From: Diphasiastrum complanatum
Taxonomy: Eukaryota > Streptophyta > Lycopodiopsida > Lycopodiales > Lycopodiaceae
Assembly: GCA_029204225.1 (NCBI GenBank)
Contig: CM055111.1
Span: forward strand, 10,053,000-10,116,999
Length of the DNA: 64,000 bases
Direction: 5' to 3'
In this document: positions 11,887 to 23,249 of the stretch, one piece after another
Position numbering within the stretch: the first letter of the stretch is position 1
Layout: every line of letters starts with the position of its first letter
The notes under the pieces: model-generated
The model's database searches: none
What the model was told of the DNA's origin: nothing
What the model saw: only the letters and a program-made list of their open reading frames with translations
Translations under genes and position numbers: made by a program

Positions 11887-13960
11887 CTAATGAGTATGGA
11901 GTCTTTCAAAAATAGTTCTGCGCCATGGTGGTTGCTCACCCAATGCGGGTATCTTATCCAGTTCCTTTCCTGCTTCTATTTCCGAAGTTTTGAATTTTAT
12001 AAGCCAGCCATCCCTCGAGGATATATAGGGATGTTGTTGTACGAATGTTTGTATCTGTTCCTCGATGGTGACTGGTTTCTGAAACAATGGTACGACCCTT
12101 GATTAGATGGCCCTGCTTCCGTGGGGTGAGAAGCCGAGCTTGGTTCTTCTTCTGCCCCTTGATTCATGCTTGTATTCATTTCACCCTGATCTTGTTGTGG
12201 TGGTGAGAAAGGTGACATGAGTGATAAGTGAATCTGGGGTGTTGTCTCCAAGACTTGAGAGACGGCTTTTTCATATTCTTTGATCATGGATTTTTCCTTT
12301 GCCAACTCAGCTTATACCGATCCTTTGAATTGATCGAATCTTCCCTAGAATTCGGCCAATGCTTTATGATATGTCTCAATCTTTTTAGACAAATATTTGA
12401 TCTCCTCTGGTGGAACAAGATGATTTGGAGCTTCTGTGTACAGGTAGTTATTGCGCTTCGTGGCTGTAGCATCAAATTCTCCTAGGATCCTTTCTTTGTC
12501 AAGGTTGGCCATATCCAATTGCCCTTGCAATAATAAAACTTGTTGTATGGCGTCCTGAACAACTTTATGAACTTGATCGTGTGCCTTTGTAAGTGCATTC
12601 TGGAGATTTGCTAGATATTTCTCCAAGGGCGTGTTGTTGTGTCTTCTTCAGATCTGCATCGATTTGTCTTCGCGTTGCTTAGTGATCTTCAACTCTCGAT
12701 TCAACTGGATGAGTTTTTGGATGATAAGAGTGTTTTTGGATCTCAAATCAGAAATTCATTTTCTTTTGATCGATCATGGTCTGGATCATTCGTACAAGGT
12801 GTGAAACTATTCCAAGGGCATCACCAGAATCCAGTGGTACTGAAGTGGTAGCAGTAGGATTTCTAGATCCCATTGATTGTCGTGCTTGGCCTTGAATAAT
12901 TGCATGTGTATCTTCCTCTTCGAGAAAACCTTCCAATACTTGGCATCCGAACTGCTTCGGTGATACTACCGTAGGAGCAACTCGGACAATGTCGGGTGCC
13001 TGGTCTTCTTGTTTTGCTTGCTGGCCTTATTGGAACTACCGTGCTAAATCAAAAGTATCAAAAGTTTCATGAAATTGATCGAATCCTCTTTTGTGAGAGT
13101 TTGGGTTAAATGGCTCTGGACTCATAAGCATCTCAAATCGTTCATCTATCTATAGAGGATTAGAATCATCGAAATATTCCATGAACCGCTAGGTTGCTGG
13201 TGACATAGCTGATGTTTGTGGGGGTGAGGCGACTTGGGCAACTAGAATTGGAATGGTAGATTCAATTGTCACAGATGACCCTTGGGAGGAATTAGAGGCA
13301 AGAGTAGCTACAATGGCTAAGGGGATGGGTAGTTTAGTGCAAGTTGCAGGGCTGAGTGCAACGTCGAGACGCAAAAGGTGAGGCGGGTCCGACAATTTCA
13401 CTGCATACTCGTCGATGACTTTGAGAGCTAGATGCTTGGTGGGACGATTCGGTTGGTGCTACTTCATAGGTGGCTAGCAGAGCGCGAAATCCGTGAATCT
13501 TATTATCTAAGTATGAGACAGCTAAAGAGGACAAAAGAAAGCCATCAGCAAACTGTTGTTTGGAATTACTCTTAATCGCTCTCTTCAGCTCTCTGAAGAC
13601 ATACTGTTGCACGATCCTCTTATCTAAGTCGGAGCTAGATTCTACCAAGCGATGGAAGATCTGGGAAGAGATCCTTTCCTTCTTGAGGTTGCCAACCATC
13701 AAAAAGTTATTCAGAAGCTATGTAGTAGCATTGAGGGCCAAATCTCTAATGGCCTCTAGCAAATAATTATCATTTGTGTGGTACTAATTGATGGTAGTGT
13801 GAACAAAAGGTTTGATGACAAATTTGGCATGTTTATGGTTTGGAGTTAGTTGAGGCCCAAAAATAATGCCTATGGCAGCAAGGGCGGCCTCAGTGACTCG
13901 CACCTTGTTGGTAGCTCCCTGGAAGGTAATGTAAAATTTAGACAAATATGTGCGTTCAAT
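11887..13960 (-). pseudogene. Decayed coiled-coil protein gene of unknown family
   Basis: Consecutive minus-strand frames join into what looks like one ancestral protein of several hundred residues. First (13960-13400) is a helical globular part including KRIVQQYVFRELKRAIKS and FADGFLLSSLAVSYLDNK. A low-complexity linker follows (13400-13190). At 13190-12750 are segments such as ERFEMLMSPEPFNPNSHKRG and DTHAIIQGQARQSMG. At 12750-12345 is a long heptad-rich coiled coil (KYLANLQNALTKAHDQVHK, QQVLLLQGQLDMANLDKE). Then comes a Pro/Ser/Gln-rich tail (12305-12000) and a final piece with KPVTIEEQIQTFVQQHPYIS. Frameshifts and stops separate the parts. I do not recognise the family. A Gag-like structural protein of a retroelement is one possibility, since a repeat with TATA-like sites (R3) lies upstream; a host gene is another. 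Confidence 0.5.
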
Positions 13961-13964
13961 AAGA

Positions 13965-14175
13965 AGATAGTTTGATTCAGTATGAAATCGAAATAGATGT
14001 AAAAGAGTACAACAAGTTTGCAGATCGAAGCTGCGTATTTTAAGCTATCTCTGAGTGACTAAATATAAGTCTGAATTAAGCACAACTACTGATAAGCAGT
14101 AAGCGCAATAGCAATCTCAATTCAACTCTAAAGAAGTGAGCTAGAATGCTCAGGAGTGTCCAAGCTCACATTAGA
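13965..14175 (-). repeat. Direct repeat, copy A (about 210 bp)
   Basis: Matches 14583-14795 in the same orientation over about 205 bp with scattered substitutions; both contain 'gagtgactaaatataagtctgaatta' and 'actgataagcagta'. The pair encloses about 410 bp that includes a copia RT scrap, so the two could be LTRs of a severely deleted element or a local duplication. No target duplication was identified. Confidence 0.75.
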
Positions 14176-14189
14176 GGATGATGCTACAG

Positions 14190-14282
14190 CTCCTTGTAAG
14201 GCTTAGTCATCAACTGACTTAGGGAGCTGACTGCAAAAGCTATGTCTGGCCTGATACAGATCATTGCGTACATAAGAGATCC
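14190..14282 (-). pseudogene. Copia reverse-transcriptase scrap
   Basis: On the minus strand the bases encode SLMYAMICIRPDIAFAVSSL, the conserved block between the palm and RNase H of Ty1/copia polyproteins (usually LMYAM..TRPDI.FAVS). It is about 30 codons, with no other pol sequence attached, and sits between the two direct repeats. It marks the surrounding repeat as copia-derived. Confidence 0.75.
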
Positions 14283-14299
14283 TATTATTGAATGATAGG

Positions 14300-15450
14300 T
14301 CAAATAGAATCGAATAAAAAGAATTCGAACGACAAGAATTAAAACTTATCGTACGTAGCGGAATAAACTCTCTTTTTCTTTTTCTATGCATAACTACGTC
14401 TATCAATTTTGAACAAAACAATAGTAATAGAAATCACGTTCGATTTTATAGTAACTAACTTTGAAATCATTAGTAGTACAGTGATTACGTAGCCAAACAT
14501 TTAAGCATTCAATTATCAGACAAATAATCAGTTGAGCAATTTACAGAAATGCATACATTCTGAGACGAACTTGAACGCAATAAGAAAATAGTATTGATTC
14601 AATATGAAAATGAAATAGATGTAAATGAGTACAACGATTTTGTAGATCGAAGCCGTGTACTCTAGCTATTTCTGAGTGACTAAATATAAGTCTGAATTAA
14701 ATGCAACTACTGATAAGCAGTATGCACAATAGCAATATCTAATCAACTCTAAAGAAGAGCTAGAATGCTCAGGGGTGTCCAAGCTCATAGGCTTGAGAGA
14801 GAGAACGCTAACTATTCAATACTTGATGATTGATCTTCATGCTTGAGATGTAGGAATATGAACAACTATTTATACTAGGCAATTAGGTCATCAAATGCAT
14901 CATTTAGTTGGCTGTGATGTGCTGGCATCCATCCAGCTAGGACTTCTCAGAAATTACTTGCTTGATGAATTAATGCAAGTTGGTGGCTTTGGTCATAAAC
15001 AGTCTGTCTACATATTTGAACGTAAATTGTCACTGTACCTACCTGAAAGTAAACTATCATGCGAAAAATGCGAAGGTCTTCACCAATGTTGTTTCTTTAA
15101 ATTTGAGGCATCTGGCATTTGTGAAAAAAGTCGACGTGAGAGAAAAATCCCGAAAGACAAAAATCCCGAAAAGTCGACACTGTGAGCCATTTTCGAGTAG
15201 TTATGCAGACTGTGTAAAAATACGAAGAAATTTGCAGGTCTGGATAAAAATTGGATGAAGATTAAAAAGTCGATTAGTAGGAGAATAATCCAACAGACAA
15301 AACGGTAGGAACTAAAAGTAAAAAGACTTAAGAGTGTATTAGAAAGTTGTGTGAAAGTTTGGTCGTGGGAAAAATTCACAAGAGCTTCGCTAGCACAAGT
15401 GAGAAATGAAGTCGAATTCAACCCTTTTATAGGCTAATTTTGAGGGTCTA
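14300..15450 (-). repeat. R3 dispersed repeat, copy 1 (LTR-like)
   Basis: Homologous to 25555-26345, and weakly to 60500-61060. Shared landmarks are 'actacg.ctatcaa.ttt.aacaaaac', 'tttgaaatca', 'tgataagcagtaagcg' and the 'ctggata.a..aatggatg' region near 15240 and 26270. On the minus strand it has two TATA-like boxes, CTATAAAAGGG at about 15424-15434 and TAGTATAAATAG at about 14867-14878. The other two copies lie next to copia fragments in the matching orientation, so a copia LTR/5' leader is the best guess. Copy 14583-14795 of the direct repeat lies inside it. Confidence 0.55.
14583..14795 (-). repeat. Direct repeat, copy B
   Basis: Partner of 13965-14175. In minus orientation it lies first, downstream of the TAGTATAAATAG box. 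Confidence 0.75.
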
Positions 15451-16465
15451 TTTGACAAAGTACTAGTTTGGCTCATCCATTTTGGACAAAAATTTGCAAG
15501 CATGTTCAGTACTATAAAAATAGCTTCTAGAATTTTCGGCGAAGTATCCTGACCAATGGTGTAGCTCAGCGAAGGTTTTGATCAATGACAATAGACAGTG
15601 TTGCGACTTATGTGATTTTGAGCAATATGTAATTTTAAATATGCTAATCATGTACTGTTTTGCCATGAACCAACATCAAATGCAAATCTTACTATATTAA
15701 TAAATTTGATGAAACCATTTCTTGATAGTGTTTAATATTTATGTTCTTTTTTGCATAATGTGTTGGTGTGGTTCAATGTTGGTTAATTTTACCTTGTTAT
15801 GTTAGACATGTACAATGTTTGCATGCTTAGGTAATGGCTGAAGTAATTGTTATTAGTTTGATTATTAAGAGAATGGTATCACTGCCCTTGTAGAGAAAAA
15901 ATTTGATAGGTTATTGGTGCACTGTGCAACCGCACATGTATGGCATGCCAAGCATTGGTTTAGTTTATGCAGGGTTGAAATATAAGCGTATGATTTTATC
16001 AATGCAATCACTTTCAATTTGCACATACATTTTGCAAATTTGCAATCATTGCTACACACACAGTTTAAGCACATTTCTCAATGAAGATTTGTATGTTTCT
16101 AAGATGAATATGAGAGCATAGTAGTGTGGTTTGCACTCAATGAGTGTGTAAACTTTACATAGGTCCAGACTCCATGGTCATTACTAATTTTCAATCAAAG
16201 CTTATTATGTAGAACATATCAAGGGTCAACTTTCAAGAGTACTACGACAAGGCACATTACAGTTTATGTTTTTTATCCTAGGGTGAAATATATGCAAAAG
16301 TTCAAACTAGTGCTGTTATGCATCTATGTGGATTCTTGTGTATCTATGGATTCACCTAGTTATAGGATAACTTGTTCATGGAAATGAATTTTTTCAATTT
16401 TTTTTCTACTGTAGTTCACTTTACATTTACGATATGTCTATGAACCTTCTTTGTGCCTTAATAGA
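15451..16465. other. No gene recognised
   Basis: AT-rich sequence. Short frames on both strands lack motifs. Confidence 0.3.
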
Positions 16466-17020
16466 ATGAAATTTTCAGAGGACTGAAATTCGTAAGGGGG
16501 GAAGTAGAGTGGACATAAGAGATAGTAAGCGTGTTTTGAAAATGTATTTTGCAGTTAGGATAGTTTGGAAATATGTTTGGATGTAATTTGGGATGTTAGA
16601 AGTAGAATTTGACACATGGATCACATTGGACCTGTTAGTGGTGACAAGAGTTGTTAGTGGTGAAAAAAGCTTATCCCTAGAGTTAACACTCTCGGATCAA
16701 GAAGAGATTTATGAGCTTATCACTAACTTGGGTGGGTTGGCAATGTGATGGTGAACCATGTTAATCCTTCTAGGTAGATCACAAAGCCATGTGCGGATAT
16801 GGTATATCCATTTGAAAGGCATGCCAGTTATCCGAATAAATAGATTCTTGAGTTTTTGGTAGTGAAGGACATTTTTCTATAAGGATTATAGAACAACTAG
16901 ATGGAGTAGTGGATCTTTAGAAAGGTCCAATTAAGGGGTTAAGGATCTTTTTGGAGGGAAAGCTGGTGGTATGAGACATCAGTAATTCCAAAAGGGGGGG
17001 GGGGGGGGTTCTAGGACCAT
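16466..17020 (+). repeat. Possible Ty3/gypsy 3' end (polypurine tract and LTR start)
   Basis: The phrase 'gaggactgaaattcgtaaggggggaag' at about 16479-16505 has the composition of the conserved end of gypsy polyproteins plus polypurine tract (GAGGAC..AAATTC..AAGGGGGG), after which an LTR would begin. About 500 bp on is a run of 15 G at 16994-17008, another purine tract. No pol coding is adjacent and no second LTR was found, so the call is tentative. Confidence 0.35.
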
Positions 17021-17277
17021 AAAGATTTGATTGACAATGGTAGGCTTTGATAATTATCGTGATGTCGATCTAAAACCATTGGTCAAATTTTATATTGTGA
17101 AATTTTGAGGTCTAATCTATATCCCAAATGAATATATCACCATTTACAAAATCATATTCCCTTAAAATTATTTCTTACTCTCTTAAACCCTTACTTCTTA
17201 ATAAATTCTCGAATACTAGACATCATATTGATTTCATATGATTCCTTCCAGTATGAAGTTAATTTTTTGAAGGATTG
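17021..17277. other. Short unassigned spacer
   Basis: AT-rich sequence before the truncated start of copia A. No 5' LTR for that element was found here. Confidence 0.3.
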
Positions 17278-19533
17278 TTGAGGCATTCAACTATTTTAAA
17301 GAATTCAAACAGTTTGTCGAGACACAAACTAGTCAAAGACTCAGGGCTCTGCGTACAGACAGTGGTGGAGAGTTCCTATCAGATGAAATGTCCAAATTCC
17401 TATCATCATGCAACATTCACCAACTACACACCATCGTAGAATGGAGTAGCCAAGAGGAATAACCAAACATTACTGAATGCAGCACGATTGATGATGTCAA
17501 ATGCTTAGCTACCCAAGAATTTTTGGGCTGAAGTAGTTTCAACAACTTGCTATCTACAAAACTATTCAAGCACCAAAGCAGTCGACTCAAGGACTCCCTT
17601 CGAAGCTTTCCATGGCTTCAAACTGAGTCTCAAGCACCTTCTAGTGTTTGGCTGTCTTTGTTATGTGCAGATTCCGTATGATCTGAGAAAGAAACTTGAC
17701 CTTGTCAACTGCAGGAGTATTTTCATTGGATACTCGACATCACACAAACCCTATCGAATTTACGATGTCAAGTCAAGCCATATCTCAGTTAGTCGAGATG
17801 TTGTCTTTCTCGACGATAGATTCTACGACTTCAAGCAGAAGCAGCCAATGTAAGAGTTCGTTCCAATGACTCCCATCACCATCGATAGGCCTCGACCTCT
17901 ATGATTGTTCCAACAATCAAAGATATCCATGTCGCACAACAAGGAGAATCATCATCTCAACAACCAACTTTTGTTCGAGGATCTGCCTGATGTCGACAAG
18001 AGCTTGATCGTTATATTCCTCAAACATGCATCAGTTATGATGAACCTGCCTCAGTTACGGAAGCATTGTCGAGTTCGAATGCAGACAATTGGCGTACTAC
18101 CATGCATGCTGAGTATAATTCACTGATGAAGAACAAGACCCGATGTCTTGTCGAAGCTCCTCCTGATGCAAAGATCATCGACACTAAATGGATCTTCAAG
18201 TTGAAGCTCAATCCAAATGGTTCGACAACCAAATGGAAAGCTCAACTAAGCATCACAGGATATGAACAAACCTATGGGATTGACTACACTTATACCTTCA
18301 GTCCAATCGTAAGTCTTCAGTCAAGACTTCAGTTAATTCGATCTTTACTTGCTATCGTAGCTACTAAAGATCTGGAAGTTCACAAGATGTATGTAAGCTG
18401 CAAAAAGCTCTCTATGGGATAAAGCAAGCTCCAAGGTCCTGGTTTGATAGAATCAATTGATTTTTGTTGCAACACGACTTCATTCATAACTCTGCTGACT
18501 CTAATGTTTATCTCAAACACAAAGGCTCAAGCTATATCATAATAGCTCTATACATTGATGACTCTTTAATCATCAACAATTCTACTCAGTTGCTTCATGA
18601 GACAAAGTCGTTGTTGTCAAAGGAATTTGAAATGACCGATTCAAGCCCTATGCGTTACCTTCTGGGGATCAAGATAACCAGAGATAGAGCAAACAGAATT
18701 ATCGTGATAAGCCAAGAAAGGTATCCAACCAGTGTACTCTACAGGTATGGCATGGAAAATTGCAACTCAATAGACTCACCTATGGATATAGGATTCAAAT
18801 TGTCGAAGGACAACAACTGAAGCAGAGAAAAAAGAGATTTGCAAAAACTCCTATCAGTCGATAGTCAGATCTATCATATATGCCATGGTCTGCACTCAAC
18901 CTGATTTAGCATATATAGTCAACACATAGTCACAATTTATGTCAAATCTTGGCCTACCTCACTAGAAGGCTCTACTGAGAGTACTAAGATACATTCAAGC
19001 CACTAAACACTATGCTCTGTGTTATAATGGAAACACAGAGGATGCCATGACATTACTTACTTATTCCGACTCTGATTGGGCTGAAAATGTGGACACAAGA
19101 AAATCCACTTCTGGCTATCTTTGTTTTCTAACAAGAGGACCCATTTCATGGAATAGTCGAAAGTATAAATGCATTTCTTTGTCTTCCTCAGAGTCCGAAT
19201 ATGTCGCAGCCACCTCTACAGTAAAGGAAATCATTTGGCCCATAAGATTACTTCAGGATCTTATGGTCCCTCAATTCAGTCCAATTAGGCTCCATTGTGA
19301 CAATCAAAGCTGTATCGCTCTATCTCTGAACCCACGAATTCACTCTAGAACTAAACACATCGAAGTTCAATTTCATTTTCTTAGAGAGAAAGTTATGAAT
19401 AGGGTTATCAAATTAAGTTACTGTCCGACTAACAATATGTTGGCTAATATTTTGACCAAGCCTCTGTCGAGGGAAAAGCATGTTATATATATGCAGTTTG
19501 CTAAATTTCATTCAGGATCCGAGGAGTTAAGCT
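17278..19533 (+). pseudogene. Copia element A: pol remnant (integrase, RT, RNase H)
   Basis: Plus-strand Ty1/copia polyprotein lacking gag and protease. In order: integrase core from about 17278 (NYFKEFKQFVETQ, ALRTDSGGEFLSDE); the post-integrase FGCLCYVQIP..IFIGYS block (17644-17853); the RT N-terminus (18066-18400) with DTKWIFKLKLNPNG and GIDYTYTFSPIVSL; the palm (18420-18820) with [18 protein letters not shown] and MRYLLGIKI; and RNase H (19047-19500) with SDSDWAENVDTRKSTSGYLCF, SESEYVA, HCDNQSCIALS and NILTKPLS. A deletion has removed the DVK..F segment between 18385 and 18400, where LEVHKMYV runs into C-KLSMG. Stops and frameshifts show it is dead. Confidence 0.9.
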
Positions 19534-19545
19534 TAAGGGGGGGGG
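19534..19545 (+). promoter_or_regulatory. Polypurine tract of copia A
   Basis: An A/G run ending in nine or so G directly precedes TGTTGG, the LTR start, where plus-strand DNA synthesis would be primed. Confidence 0.75.
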
Positions 19546-20561
19546 TGTTGGAATTAATCTTCACTCCAACTCACCCGAATTCGATTTCTAAGCACCGATA
19601 TATATAATATGTAAATACATTCTCTCTCTACAATGACATGCAACCTTACTCGCGTAAGTCAAACAGTATGTGGAATACATCGACTTGAAGCATAAATAGA
19701 ATCGACTTCATCGACGACTACATCATCGACGTCACCGACTTGACTTCGTTGACATCCTGACATCAAGCTCCATCAATATCGACATCTTTTCAAGGACAAA
19801 CTTGTCACCTCGACTTGCTTACGTCTTCGACGATCGTCTACTATTACCACTCAAAATGGAGCTCTTCCTCTGTCATATCCGATGCAGACCATGTCACAGT
19901 TTATTTCAGTAGTTTGCAGTTACTGCATTATTTCACGCTCATTGCCCATATGGTTGTTATAATTGTTGCATGTATATATACATAACAACAACACACTATG
20001 ACGATGATGTAAGTGAGTTACATGAATGAATGTAATCAGAGTCAATTAGTGGTAACATAGAGTTCCTTTGTGAACTTCATTTATCAAAATTATCTGATTT
20101 CATAATATTAGAGATTTTAGAGAGAGTGGAAGTGATTCAAGAAGTAGAGATAGTATTAAAACTGTAACTAGCATAGTAAGATCATAGCACATTGTGCACT
20201 ATTACTGTGAACCATTCTCGGGCACATGATCGTGATCTTATCATTGTATTTACAACAACTTAATTAGCTCAGATTCTCTGTTTTCTTATGTGTGTTCCAC
20301 TGTGAATGCTTTCTAATAATTTCTCTCTCACTCACTGATACACATTCCACGACTCACTCGGAATATCTAATCTCAAAGGAAGCATGGCTGTCTAAGATGC
20401 CTAACTGTTTTGCTCCCTTCATGGTTGTCATTGACACCTACAAGATATTCCTCTTGTTGATATAAGTTATAGTCTGAATCTATAGTTTGGCAAAGATCCT
20501 GTTATAGTTTGCATGTTGAGTTTTCTCTAATCATTTTGCATCCATACAAAGAAACCCAACA
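19546..20561 (+). repeat. LTR of copia A
   Basis: Begins TGTTGGAATT directly after the polypurine tract and ends ..CCCAACA, an inverted match to the start. Length is about 1.0 kb. It contains TATATATA near 19972-19980. What follows is a primer-binding-site-like sequence rather than host DNA, so this LTR may be shared by two tandem element copies. No partner LTR exists in the window. Confidence 0.65.
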
Positions 20562-20650
20562 AGCTGGTATCAAAGTAATACAAACCAACAAGTTGGTATC
20601 AGAGCAATAAAACTCCAACAAATTGGTATTACAGCAGTAGGAACCCAACA
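20556..20650 (+). repeat. Tandem LTR-end/primer-binding-site repeats, about 30 bp period
   Basis: CCAACA recurs at 20556, 20585, 20615 and 20645, each 29-30 bases apart. The first three are followed by TGGTATCAAAG, TGGTATCAGAG and TGGTATTACAG, all variants of the Met-tRNA primer site. A single element should have one such site. Confidence 0.8.
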
Positions 20651-20896
20651 AAGGGGAAGTGCGATGGATGAAACCAACCCAATCAACCCTAGATCTCCTC
20701 TGATCTAGCCCCCAAGCACTAGGGAATTTGGCAAACCACAAAGATAGGAAGCGCTTACCAATTCGACAACATAATGGCCGCAAACTCTCCAGATCCTCAT
20801 GGACATGAGTGATGGTACATATAGAGTGTAGAACCCACCTCGTTTGCCCATGCACAAAATCCACATGTAAGCAACTATCAGTCCAGGGCCAAACAG
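20606..20896 (-). repeat. R1 repeat, copy 2, left part
   Basis: Aligns with 1150-1420: shared stretches are 'gatctagcccccaagcactaggga', 'ccgcaaactct' and 'aaatccacatgtaagc'. It stops at the LTR of copia B and resumes at 23872. Confidence 0.8.
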
Positions 20897-21165
20897 TTAG
20901 AATTAAAGTAGAATCACTGTGTTACTGTACTGTGGGTCCTATCAGTGGATAAGGATCAGTTGGCCTCGCCACGAGGCAAGTCGATGAGACACGCGTCCCG
21001 CCAACGGCAACCTAGGTCATGCATGGGTTGCCTGAGTGGACAACTATATGTATAGTGTAATTTCATTTTGAGAAATACAATTGCTACGTGAGCTTGCTGT
21101 GAAAGTGTTTTCTGTCTGTGTTACTGTGTAGCATGATCTGTGTTCCTGTGCAAAGCAAATTTTAA
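20897..21165 (+). repeat. 5' LTR of copia B
   Basis: About 269 bp, starting TTAGAATTAAAG and ending CAAATTTTAA, a degraded form of the AATTCTAA end still present in copia C (40124-40393, reverse strand). Contains the palindromic-looking CGCGTCCCGCC patch shared by all three copies. A primer site follows at 21168. Confidence 0.85.
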
Positions 21166-21167
21166 GT

Positions 21168-21180
21168 TGGTATTAGAGCC
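21168..21180 (+). promoter_or_regulatory. Primer-binding site of copia B
   Basis: TGGTATTAGAGCC sits three bases after the LTR end. It differs by one base from TGGTATCAGAGCC, the initiator-Met-tRNA complement used by plant copia elements. Confidence 0.8.
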
Positions 21181-21976
21181 ATATAGGGAGTGTACACATT
21201 ACAGCATCGTCGTTGAAGAGAGCTTCGGGGTTTACGGTGGGTTGAAGACGGAAAGAGAAGAACTGGTGCACGGTTTCTAGTTTATAGAGGCTTGCTAAGC
21301 TCAATGGAGGGATTATTAGCCTGTGCATAGCATCAGACAGGGAAAAATTTGGTGAAAAATTGACAATTTTGAAGCCAACTAAAAATTGAAACCGGGCTTG
21401 GGGTTACGGTTTTTATACATGGATGCCGTAAGGACAAGAAGGAAGCTAATCACATTGTCAACCAGCCATGGAGAGATTCTGAGGTTTATATCAGAGATTT
21501 GTCTCCAGACAGTTGTAAAAAGGTGAAAAAAGCCACTTTGTCAAGTTGAGCTAAAATCACTGTTTCTCCACGGAATTTCTTGAGTGAACACTCTACAATC
21601 TTGGAATCAGTAGGGTGACCCTGCTCCAGGCCTTAGATCATGCTCAAATCGATCCACAGGCGAATTAGATCAAGAAAATTTCAGTGTGGGGAGGTGCGGC
21701 CGCAAAAAGGGAGGTCGCGGGCAGTTCGCGCATGGAACTAGCGTGAGAGCGTAGTGTCTGGAAGGCCATAGCGACTGTAGGAGTGCGGTTCAACGCCCAG
21801 ATGTAGTTTGGACCTTTGGATGAGGTGTCAGATGCATCGACGGTCCAAAACTTGTGATGGGAGAGAAACGTGGACCACAAGATTTGGTTTAGCCATTGGA
21901 TGGGCTTTGAACAGGGCCCTGAAGAAGTGAATTGCATTATGGCCTTCAACTTCATTAAAAATTTTCATACTGAAAA
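21181..21976 (+). other. Copia B 5' leader
   Basis: Non-coding leader homologous to the minus-strand leader of copia C at about 39240-40105. Relative to C, about 600 bp (the C-specific stretch that includes the Gag N-terminus) is missing just before 21977. Confidence 0.7.
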
Positions 21977-22273
21977 GTGTTCGACAAAAAGATGAGGAAA
22001 GCTTTGACCTTCATTAACTTGTCAGTGAAGGATCACATCATTACCCACATTTGTGATGTTGTTACACCCAGACAGGCATGGGATGTGCTAAAGGAGCAGT
22101 TCGAGACGTCAAATCCGTCAAGAATCATATTTCTGAAGTCAAAGTTGAATAGTGCCCGCATGGAGCAAGGAGAGCACATTCAGACATACATGACCAGAAT
22201 CAAGACAATGAGAGATGAACTGCATTCTATTGGTGAGCGCATACATGACCAGAATCAAGACAATGAGAGATGA
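21977..22273 (+). pseudogene. Copia B Gag fragment
   Basis: Encodes FDKKMRKALTFINLSVKDH and the UBN2-type Gag core through RIKTMRDELHSIGERI. It is nearly the same as copia C Gag at 38600-38280 but lacks the N-terminus, zinc knuckle and protease. It ends in a short direct repeat: a 37-base block at about 22187-22223 returns at about 22239-22275, and the frame then runs straight into post-integrase sequence. Confidence 0.85.
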
Positions 22274-23245
22274 ACTGCATGCTATCAAGTGCAAATTCCT
22301 AGGATATGATGATCGTGTGAAGGGCTATAGATGTTTTGATCCAGTGGAAAACAAAATCCATATAAGTCGTGATGTTATCTTTGATGAATCCAAGATGTAT
22401 GAAGACGAGGATGTTGAGAAGATAGACACATCCAATGAGAAAGATGGTATAGTGATGATACCACCTGATGATGATCCATTCATTGACCTTCTGAGTGATG
22501 AACATGAGGATACATCTCAAGATACTACTACTCAACCTCAAGAAACAGGTTGGAGAAGTAGGGACAAACTTTTTGGTGCAAGAAGGATTGAAGTTGCAGG
22601 TGACAAACGCAAGGAGAAGGATGTACCGTGGGATACATTTTCACCAGGAAGCCGATCACCTGACAGGAATCTCCCTAAGTGGTTTGAGAGATTGTTCGAG
22701 AGCCGCGACATAGATGACTTTCCAGGATCATCTAGCCAGGGAGACCTACGAAGATCAACAAGAGAGAAGACACTACTTGAAAGGTATGAAGCAAATTATG
22801 CTCTCTTATCTAGCATTATTCAAAGCAAAGAACCTTCGACTTATGGTGAAGCGAAGGTTGATGACATTTGGGTCAAGGCCATGGGAGAGGAGATGGAGTC
22901 AATTGCTAAGCATAGCACATGGGACTTAGTAGAACCACCAGTTGGCAAGAAACCCATTGGTTGCAAATGGCTATACAGGACTAAGTACCATGCAGATGGA
23001 AGTATAACAAAGCACAAAGCAAGATTGGTGATCAAAGGGTATGCACAAAATAAAGGCATCGACTATGAGGAGACCTTTGCGCTGGTTTCAGTGGAATACT
23101 CTACGTCTACTCATTGCTTTAGCTTCACATTTTGGTTGGCCTTTGCATCAGATGGATGTGAAATCTGCTTTTCTAGATGGTGAGTTAGAAGAAGAAGTGT
23201 TCATGGATCAACCTGAAGGCTTTGTAGCGAAGGGACAGGAAAATA
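22274..23245 (+). pseudogene. Copia B pol fragment: post-integrase and RT N-terminal half
   Basis: Starts KCKFLGYDDRVKGYRCFDP and HISRDVIFDE, the segment after integrase, then an acidic/Ser-rich linker (22400-22780), then RT N-terminal motifs WVKAMGEEMESIAKHSTWDL, GCKWLYRTKYHADGS and KARLVIKGYAQNKGIDYEET. A frameshift near 23090 puts the next part (MDVKSAFLDGELEEEVFMDQ, VCRLKKVLYG) in another frame. The RT palm with YVDD is deleted. It encodes no working polymerase. Confidence 0.88.
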
Positions 23246-23249
23246 AGGT

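Noticed and set aside
16994-17008. Run of 15 G as a polypurine tract or quadruplex
   Set aside because: A single homopolymer run with no following LTR start; could be slippage or sequencing error.
22299-23059. Minus-strand ORFs across copia B
   Set aside because: Antisense shadows of the plus-strand pol fragment.
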